A stretch of DNA of 11,373 nt from CAZMCH01 sp964564735 (GTDB taxonomy: Bacteria; Poribacteria; DTPJ01): NCBI GenBank assembly GCA_964564735.1, contig CAZMCH010000116.1:1-11373 (forward strand), read 5' to 3'. Below the pieces are notes generated by a model that saw only the letters and a program-made list of their open reading frames with translations, did not search any database and was not told the origin of the DNA. Positions 6,402 through 11,373 of the stretch are shown here, piece by piece. A program made the position numbers and the translations under genes. Position 1 is the first letter of the stretch. The number at the start of each line of letters is the position of its first letter.

Positions 6402-7460
6402 TTGTTTAGCTTTAAATGTTTTTTTGAGAAAATAATGATTTTTGTATTGATAGTGCTTCTGTATTTAGTTGTTATTGATGATACTTTATCACAAAAGAGT
6501 ATCGATCTAATTTCTGAAATAACCCTTGAAGGACATACACAAACCGTAACATCATTAGCATTTACTCCAGATGGTGAAATCCTTGCTAGTGGAAGCAATG
6601 ATAAATCAGTTCGTTTCTGGAATACAGAAACAGGTCAATTAATTAGAACGATAAGCAATCATAAGGACGAGGTAAAATCTATATCATTCTTTCCAAATGG
6701 AAGGATGTTAGTAAGTGTAACGTGGGATGGATATATAAGTCTTTGGAATGTTCAGACAGGCGAACTGATACGCACATTTGAGCATAAAGTATCATACAGA
6801 ACGCCTTATGGATTATCAATAAAAAATGCTGTTTTATGGTCTGTTGCTGTTTCACCGAATAGAAGGCTTGCCACAGGCGGTCAGTATCGAAAAACTTCAT
6901 CTGCTTGGAATGGTGGAACTTGGTCAGGAACTGTCAGACTTTGGGATGCAAGGAAAGGCGAATCACAAAAGAACCTTGAATGGCATACAGATGCAGTATA
7001 TTCATTAGCATTTTCTCCTGATAGTAAGATGCTTGCCAGTGGTAGCGCTGATAAGACTATACAATTTTATGACGCAGAAACTGGTGAATTAATCAAAACG
7101 TTTGTTGGGCATGAAGATTCTGTATTGTCTTTGGCTTTTTCTCATGATGGTAAGATTCTAGCCAGTGGCAGTGCTGATAGGACAATCAAGCTATGGAATA
7201 TGGAAACTGATAAATTAATAATGACTCTTGATGGACATGAAGATTCTATCTTGGCTGTTAGTTTTTCAAGATATGATAGAACTTTGGCAAGTGGGAGTCG
7301 TGACAGTAAAATCAAGATCTGGAATGTGCAAACAGGAGAACTATTGACAACCTTATCCGGTCATAAAGATAGTGTTACAGAAGTTGAATTTTCGCCAAAC
7401 AAAGACGTAATCGCTAGTGCAAGCGTTGATAAAACAATAAAGATATGGCATCTAAAATAG
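6402..7460 (+). CDS. exported WD40-repeat protein, single seven-bladed propeller
   Basis: A 352-residue protein with a hydrophobic N-terminal segment (IMIFVLIVLLYLVV, about 11-24) acting as a signal peptide or membrane anchor. It is followed by seven WD40 repeats at about 43-84, 85-126, 127-192, 193-234, 235-276, 277-318 and 319-352. Each has the GH...S(V/I)xSLAFSPDG...LASGSADKTIKLW pattern, and together they suffice for one closed beta-propeller. Repeat 3 carries an insertion of about 24 residues rich in Gly, Ser and Trp and lacks the GH motif. WD40 propellers are interaction scaffolds; the partner is unknown. The TTG at 6402 is preferred because CCGGAG lies 11 bases upstream (6385-6390); an in-frame ATG at 6435 would leave a shorter signal segment. 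The next gene starts 30 bases after the stop. Confidence 0.85.
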   Translation: MFSFKCFFEKIMIFVLIVLLYLVVIDDTLSQKSIDLISEITLEGHTQTVTSLAFTPDGEILASGSNDKSVRFWNTETGQLIRTISNHKDEVKSISFFPNGRMLVSVTWDGYISLWNVQTGELIRTFEHKVSYRTPYGLSIKNAVLWSVAVSPNRRLATGGQYRKTSSAWNGGTWSGTVRLWDARKGESQKNLEWHTDAVYSLAFSPDSKMLASGSADKTIQFYDAETGELIKTFVGHEDSVLSLAFSHDGKILASGSADRTIKLWNMETDKLIMTLDGHEDSILAVSFSRYDRTLASGSRDSKIKIWNVQTGELLTTLSGHKDSVTEVEFSPNKDVIASASVDKTIKIWHLK

Positions 7461-7490
7461 TTATCTAAATAAGTTAAACGGAGAAAAAAT

Positions 7491-8255
7491 ATGAAAATAA
7501 AAGTTGCAGGAGCGCAAATTCCAGTAGTCAGCGATATAGATGAAAATGTAAAAACTATTGAAAGAGCAATGGATTATGCAATATCCGAAAAAGCCGATAT
7601 TTTGCTAACGCCAGAAGGTTCTCTGAGTGGTTATACGCATGATTTTGATGCAAAAAATGCAGAAAAAGCCCTTGATCATATCACCAAAAAGGCAAAAAAT
7701 GCAAAACTTGGTCTTGCATTAGGGACATGCTTCATTGAATCCGATGGAAAATGCTATAATCAGATTCGTTTCTATAAACCCGAAGGCGAATATCTTGGAT
7801 TTCACAGCAAAACATTGACTTGTGGATCGATGGATGAGCCTCCGCAAGGAGAAATCAATCATTATTCTATAAAGCCTTTAAGTACCTATGACTATAACGG
7901 TATCTGTATTGGTGGCTTGATTTGTAATGATTTATGGGCAAATCCGGGTTGCACGCCTATTCCAGACCCACATCTTACACAACAACTATCAAAGATGGGT
8001 GCAAAGATCATATTTCACGCTGTAAATGGTGGTCGAAGTGCAAGTGAATGGTCTGATGTCGCATGGCATTATCACGAATCAAATTTGCGTATGCGTGCAA
8101 ACGCTGGAGCAATATGGATCGTTACAGTTGATAATTGCTATCCGCCAGAATTGCGTTGTTCTGCACCATGCGGAGTTATAAATATCAATGGTAACTGGGT
8201 TTGCAAAACTGATCCGCATGATGAACAGTTTTTTTGTTATATTATAGAGATTTAA
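7491..8255 (+). CDS. carbon-nitrogen hydrolase (nitrilase superfamily)
   Basis: A 254-residue cytoplasmic enzyme of the nitrilase/amidase superfamily, which hydrolyses non-peptide C-N bonds in amides, carbamoyl compounds or nitriles. The Glu-Lys-Cys triad is intact: E42 in LLTPEGSLSGY, K107 in FHSKTLT and C145 in GGLICNDLW. The C-terminal part keeps the HYHESNLRMRANAGAIWIVTVDN region (about 193-215) that closes the alpha-beta-beta-alpha sandwich. The cysteine block ICNDLW has Asn in place of the common Tyr/Glu after Cys, which hints at an uncommon subgroup. The start at 7491 has ACGGAGA at 7478-7484. It follows the WD40 gene by 30 bases and may be co-transcribed. The substrate is not predictable. 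The next gene converges from the other strand 31 bases later, with no clear terminator between. Confidence 0.87.
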   Translation: MKIKVAGAQIPVVSDIDENVKTIERAMDYAISEKADILLTPEGSLSGYTHDFDAKNAEKALDHITKKAKNAKLGLALGTCFIESDGKCYNQIRFYKPEGEYLGFHSKTLTCGSMDEPPQGEINHYSIKPLSTYDYNGICIGGLICNDLWANPGCTPIPDPHLTQQLSKMGAKIIFHAVNGGRSASEWSDVAWHYHESNLRMRANAGAIWIVTVDNCYPPELRCSAPCGVININGNWVCKTDPHDEQFFCYIIEI

Positions 8256-8286
8256 ATGAAAAAATTAGGCCTTGACCGAATAAGTT

Positions 8287-9309
8287 TTAGGAATTTTGAG
8301 CTTTTCTTTTTCTTTCCAATAGAAAATTGATAAATAAAAGTATCCCAACTACTATCCCAAGCGGAATAAAATCGCTTAAAGGTGAAAAACCATAATATAT
8401 AATATCCTTAAATTCCTTGTTATCGCTAGCGCTTGTTATTTCGATATCAGATTCCATTTCCATTATGGAAAAAGTGCGTCTCAATTTGGTAAGATAGCGG
8501 TTTTGTCCTATCAATCCTCCGAAAGCAGGATAATCATTGAGTATTTCTTTTAGTTCCTTATCGTCAATTTTATTTGCATATTCAACTTTTGCCCCTGTAA
8601 ATGTCATTTTACTATCAGAAAGGACATAAACAATAAGGTCGGTGCTGTCTTCTGCATTTATAGATGCAAGGTGCATTGGATAGATCGGCGCACTCGCTGA
8701 ATACCTGAATATAACTGGATTAATATTATATCCGTAGTAATAATCTGTCATTCCAGACAGAGATGAAGAATCAATTTTCATGGCTGTAAAAAACCAGTTC
8801 TTTTGAATGTAATAGTCAAGTATTTCCTTATCCTGAACAGAATATCTATAGCCATTATCATTAAGCCATTTTACTAAGTTATCTGAACTACTTGCGGATA
8901 GAGTAACTGTATCATATACCCCTACAGATTTTTCACTTATTATACTCACGCTTGATCCCTGATCTCGTTCTTCTAATGCAAAATCACCCGAAAAAAAGCA
9001 TCCTGAGCTTCTTCCACTCCATTCTGGAGAGGTTAGTTGCTCTGCCTCATAAAAGACATTTCCAGATACAGGATTCAATTTTGGGGGGGTTGGTGTTGGA
9101 ACAACAACGCAAAAATCCTGCGGTCTGCCCCTAAAACTGATCTGGGGAATGAAGCCAACTTTTTGATTTGCCCTATCATATATGACTATTGATCGATGCT
9201 TGATCTCATATATCAAAGGTTCTGACCGATAAAAAACTACTACACAAGATAATATATTAATAGGTAAAATGAATATTAATAATAGAATATAAAAAATAAA
9301 TCTTCTCAT
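8287..9309 (-). CDS. DUF2330 family membrane-anchored protein
   Basis: A 340-residue exported protein recognised as DUF2330, a family without a known biochemical role. The signal segment FYILLLIFILPINILSC ends at C22, which could be a lipobox cysteine or the conserved cysteine that opens many DUF2330 proteins. Family landmarks follow: a region around residues 40-50 (IVIYDRANQKVGF), then FRGRPQDFCVVVPTPTPPKL, FYEAEQLTSP, GVYDTVTLSASSSDNLVKWL with NGYRYSV, NWFFTAMKID, and the SASAPIYPMHLASINAEDST region. A transmembrane helix (about 314-331, FIPLGIVVGILLFINFLL) and a basic tail ERKRKA predict a large extracytoplasmic domain with the C-terminus inside. GGAGG lies six bases before the ATG. The upstream gene ends 16 bases before it. 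A seven-C run encodes part of the PTPTPPK stretch. Confidence 0.8.
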   Translation of the reverse strand: MRRFIFYILLLIFILPINILSCVVVFYRSEPLIYEIKHRSIVIYDRANQKVGFIPQISFRGRPQDFCVVVPTPTPPKLNPVSGNVFYEAEQLTSPEWSGRSSGCFFSGDFALEERDQGSSVSIISEKSVGVYDTVTLSASSSDNLVKWLNDNGYRYSVQDKEILDYYIQKNWFFTAMKIDSSSLSGMTDYYYGYNINPVIFRYSASAPIYPMHLASINAEDSTDLIVYVLSDSKMTFTGAKVEYANKIDDKELKEILNDYPAFGGLIGQNRYLTKLRRTFSIMEMESDIEITSASDNKEFKDIIYYGFSPLSDFIPLGIVVGILLFINFLLERKRKAQNS

Positions 9310-9325
9310 TATTTGCCTCCAAATC

Positions 9326-9970
9326 TTAATAATACCACATAAGACCTGCTTTAATAATCAGTCCTGATAATGTAACAGGATATCTCAAATTACCTGATTT
9401 CAAGTCAAGTTCGTTTATCAATAATTTAACTTCACCTTCAAAAGCCAGACCGTCCCGAAGGAATATTTGTGGTCCTACAAATAAATGTGAGCCGAAATCC
9501 CCTCCTGATGCGGAGATAATATCAGGCATTTTTTCGGTAACTCTTATATAATTTATTCCAGCCCCGATAAAAATCCCTCTTGGGGGATATTTCATAAGAT
9601 TAAATCTTTTTCTTAAGCTAACCTCAATTGGAATAATACTTATATTAGACCTATCGCCTGATGTAAAAGATGGATCATTATAATATGGATTGCCCTCTTT
9701 GCGAATAAGACCAACCGAAGCCAAAATATCCATTGTTGGACTCATATTAAGGCTGTATTGAGTATCAATAGCAAAAGCACCGCCATAAATGCCCTTCATT
9801 TCCTCGTGAAACGGGCTATAAACACCTAGCTTGATTCCAATACCATCACCTGAATTGTCAACCCTGACTATCTCTACTGATGATTCTTCTGATGTATTTT
9901 GAGATAAAGCAGACATAATAAAATATAAAAAGAAATAGCATAAAGCAATAAAAATTCCGATAAACCTCAT
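9326..9970 (-). CDS. exported outer-membrane beta-barrel-like protein
   Basis: A 214-residue protein with a Sec signal peptide (GIFIALCYFFLYFIMSALS, probable cleavage near residue 22-23). The mature part has alternating strands and turns: GIGIKLGVYSPF, GGAFAIDTQYSL, GIFIGAGINYIRVTE, SHLFVGPQIFL and LIIKAGLMWYY. The terminal WYY is the aromatic end expected of an outer-membrane barrel. The phrase FIGAGINYIRV is typical of OmpW/OprF-like or generic porin-family small barrels. The start overlaps the stop of the nucleotidyltransferase gene by four bases (ATGA), and the DUF2330 gene follows 16 bases on, so it is inside an operon. Its function is unknown. The barrel reading rests on pattern rather than a named family. 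Confidence 0.72.
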   Translation of the reverse strand: MRFIGIFIALCYFFLYFIMSALSQNTSEESSVEIVRVDNSGDGIGIKLGVYSPFHEEMKGIYGGAFAIDTQYSLNMSPTMDILASVGLIRKEGNPYYNDPSFTSGDRSNISIIPIEVSLRKRFNLMKYPPRGIFIGAGINYIRVTEKMPDIISASGGDFGSHLFVGPQIFLRDGLAFEGEVKLLINELDLKSGNLRYPVTLSGLIIKAGLMWYY

Positions 9971-10560
9971 TTTTTTAAAACCCTCAATTCATGTTTGTAG
10001 TCCTCTGGAAAATCAATATCTCTAATAATAACATCCGATTCAATTTCCACAAGAGATATGTCGTTTTTGTGGCAATCTATAAGTTGCCTCAATCCATTAT
10101 TATTATCAAGCTGAAAAATCTCATTCTTATATCTATTTGGTATAAGAATGGGATGTCCACGCTTGTTATTATGAACAGGCAAAATAATGCCATTTCTTTG
10201 ATTACGGAACTGACTTAGTATTTTGGAAATAATAGAATGATCAATGGAAGGCTGATCACAAAGCCCAATTAAAAACCCCTCAGTAGACTCATCTGCAGAA
10301 TTGATGCCACATTTTACAGAAGACAACATTCCATTAAGATAATTTTCATTTATGGCTATTTTTATTGAGTATTTACTAATAACCTCTTGAATTTTTTCAG
10401 CGCAATATCCCAATACAACGATAACTTCAAAGAGATCGGCTTTCAGAAAATTATCAATTACTGTTTCGATGATAGTTTTTTTGGCGAAAGGAAGCAGTTG
10501 TTTCAATTCTCCCATTCTGCGAGATTCGCCTGCGGAGAGTATAATACCAGAGACCTTCAT
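9967..10560 (-). CDS. MocA-like molybdenum-cofactor nucleotidyltransferase family protein
   Basis: A 197-residue cytoplasmic nucleotidyltransferase of the MobA/MocA-like group. The N-terminus IILSAGESRRMGELKQLLP (6-24, K20) is the nucleotide-binding signature. NYLNGMLSSVKCG (73-85), GLCDQPSI with metal ligand D102, RGHPILIP (134-141), NGLRQLI and DIDFPEDY (181-188) follow the order seen in molybdenum-cofactor cytidylyltransferases, which join CTP to molybdopterin for xanthine-oxidase-type enzymes. No molybdoenzyme is in the window, and some relatives with this layout handle other nucleotides, so the acceptor is uncertain. The ATG shares one base with the TPR gene stop (TAATG), and its own stop overlaps the next gene (ATGA), so translation is probably coupled along the operon. 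Confidence 0.85.
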   Translation of the reverse strand: MKVSGIILSAGESRRMGELKQLLPFAKKTIIETVIDNFLKADLFEVIVVLGYCAEKIQEVISKYSIKIAINENYLNGMLSSVKCGINSADESTEGFLIGLCDQPSIDHSIISKILSQFRNQRNGIILPVHNNKRGHPILIPNRYKNEIFQLDNNNGLRQLIDCHKNDISLVEIESDVIIRDIDFPEDYKHELRVLKK

Positions 10561-11297
10561 TATATAGACCTATAATTTGGCTTGAGTCTTTCTGCTCTGT
10601 CAAAACTCTCTAAAGCGTCTCTATGCTTACCAAGCGTCATAAGGACAAGACCTCGACTATGCCAAACATCTGCATCTTCGGGCATAAGTTGAGCGGCTCT
10701 ATCAAAATTCTTTATAGCATCCTCATATTTGCCGATCAGATCAAGAACGCAGCCTCGATCACGCCATGCCCTTCCGTAGTTGGGATTTAGCTCGATTGCT
10801 CTGTCATAATCCTGTAGCGCTTTGTCATACATACCAAGCATATCGAAAGCCCAACCTCGATCGCGCCATGCTTTTTCATAGCTTGGATTTAGGTCAATAG
10901 CTTTATTAAGGCATTCAATAGCATCTTCGTATTTTCCCATTATAATAAGCGCACTTCCCTTATCACGCCATATTTTTGAGTTATCTGGTTGAATATCAAG
11001 GGCTTTATTGTATGCTTCAACTGCTTTTTCATGCCTACCAAGTGCGTCAAATATCCCACCATATTCATACCATATAGACGCATCATCAGGATATGTCTCA
11101 ACTAACTTTCTATAAGCCTCAAATGCCTCTTCTATTCTGCCTAATAATATAAGTGCTACTGCTCGCATAGACCAAGCATCAGGAAAATCAGGCTCAATCT
11201 GAACAGCTTTATTGTAGTGTTCTAGTGCTTCTTCATATCTATCAAGAATTGTTAATGCTATACCATGAGAATAATAAGCTATTGCATCACTTTTCAT
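10560..11297 (-). CDS. tetratricopeptide-repeat protein with seven TPRs
   Basis: A 245-residue protein made almost entirely of seven 34-residue TPR units, starting near residues 5, 40, 74, 108, 142, 176 and 210. Each follows AWRDRG-A-x4-G-x-YEDAI-x3-(D/N)-(R/K)-AI-x-L-NP. Repeats 4-6 are the most alike, sharing WRDRG at protein level and related stretches of DNA, which points to recent internal duplication. There is no signal peptide, so it probably acts in the cytoplasm as a protein-binding scaffold; the partner is not evident. A near-perfect AAGGAGGA ribosome binding site precedes the ATG, and the start overlaps the TGA of an upstream frame by four bases. It is followed immediately by the nucleotidyltransferase. 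Confidence 0.9.
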   Translation of the reverse strand: MKSDAIAYYSHGIALTILDRYEEALEHYNKAVQIEPDFPDAWSMRAVALILLGRIEEAFEAYRKLVETYPDDASIWYEYGGIFDALGRHEKAVEAYNKALDIQPDNSKIWRDKGSALIIMGKYEDAIECLNKAIDLNPSYEKAWRDRGWAFDMLGMYDKALQDYDRAIELNPNYGRAWRDRGCVLDLIGKYEDAIKNFDRAAQLMPEDADVWHSRGLVLMTLGKHRDALESFDRAERLKPNYRSI

Positions 11298-11373
11298 AGA
11301 TTAATCCTCCTTAAAACGTATGGTTCTTTGGTAGCAAATTCAAGCAAATCCATACAATTCCTACATACAGGTT
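11294..11373 (-). CDS. 3' end of a CxxC protein, cut by the window edge
   Basis: Only 25 residues are visible, ending in TGA at 11294-11296. The frame contains VCRNCMDLLEF, whose CxxC pair resembles half of a zinc ribbon or similar metal-binding knuckle. The stop overlaps the TPR gene start as ATGA, and the TPR ribosome binding site lies inside this frame, both normal for genes of one operon. No function can be assigned from so short a piece, and the frame could be open by chance. Confidence 0.42.
   Translation of the reverse strand, partial: PVCRNCMDLLEFATKEPYVLRRINL

Noticed and set aside
8256..8286. Terminator between the convergent hydrolase and DUF2330 genes
   Set aside because: Only short AT complementarity (AAAATT/AATTTT) and no G/C stem or T run; not convincing.
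10700..10990. Tandem DNA repeats around the CACGCCAT-type segments
   Set aside because: They are the coding repeats for WRDRG in the TPR protein, not a separate repeat element or CRISPR.

Overview
The window is AT-rich bacterial DNA (by eye, 35-40 % G+C) with short intergenic gaps, AAGGAG/GGAGG-type ribosome binding sites and some TTG starts. Two exported beta-barrel-like proteins (299-889 and 9326-9970) point to an organism with an outer membrane. A Gfo/Idh/MocA oxidoreductase, an isopropylmalate-dehydrogenase-like enzyme, WD40 and TPR repeat proteins and an anaerobic sulfatase-maturase-like radical SAM enzyme together recall the uncultured Poribacteria and similar phyla. That placement is only a guess. 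No rRNA, tRNA, CRISPR array or transposase is visible.

Region 1 (1-2180, plus strand): a possible 3' end of an upstream gene, a good sigma70-like promoter, then a putative two-gene operon. It encodes an outer-membrane-type protein and a radical SAM/SPASM enzyme of the anSME family with a C-terminal SEC-C zinc motif.

Region 2 (2208-4049, plus strand): a defence island with signs of decay. It holds the first 26 codons of a broken DNA methyltransferase, a 53-residue orphan HicB-like protein, a complete beta-class DNA methyltransferase, and an overlapping BglII/BstYI-type restriction endonuclease. The endonuclease is cut short by an apparent frameshift. Its lost C-terminal tail (GVADIDIPVLVLGIIP) is still readable in another frame at 3999-4049. 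The family assignment predicts a GATC-centred target such as RGATCY or AGATCT.

Region 3 (4081-8255, plus strand): a Gfo/Idh/MocA oxidoreductase and an isocitrate/isopropylmalate-dehydrogenase-family enzyme 19 bp apart, probably a small catabolic operon. A hairpin and direct repeat follow at 6304-6361. Next come an exported single-propeller (seven-blade) WD40 protein and a carbon-nitrogen hydrolase with an intact Glu-Lys-Cys triad.

Region 4 (8287-11373, minus strand): a tightly packed operon transcribed toward region 3. In transcription order it runs: the tail of a CxxC protein cut by the window edge, a seven-TPR protein, a MocA-like nucleotidyltransferase, an outer-membrane-type protein and a DUF2330 membrane-anchored protein. 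The junctions are ATGA, TAATG, ATGA and a 16-bp gap. I recognise the families but not a named pathway.

The strongest observations are the frameshifted endonuclease beside an intact methyltransferase, the methyltransferase remnant just upstream, and the translationally coupled, functionally unassigned minus-strand operon. I did not find a clearly new system.
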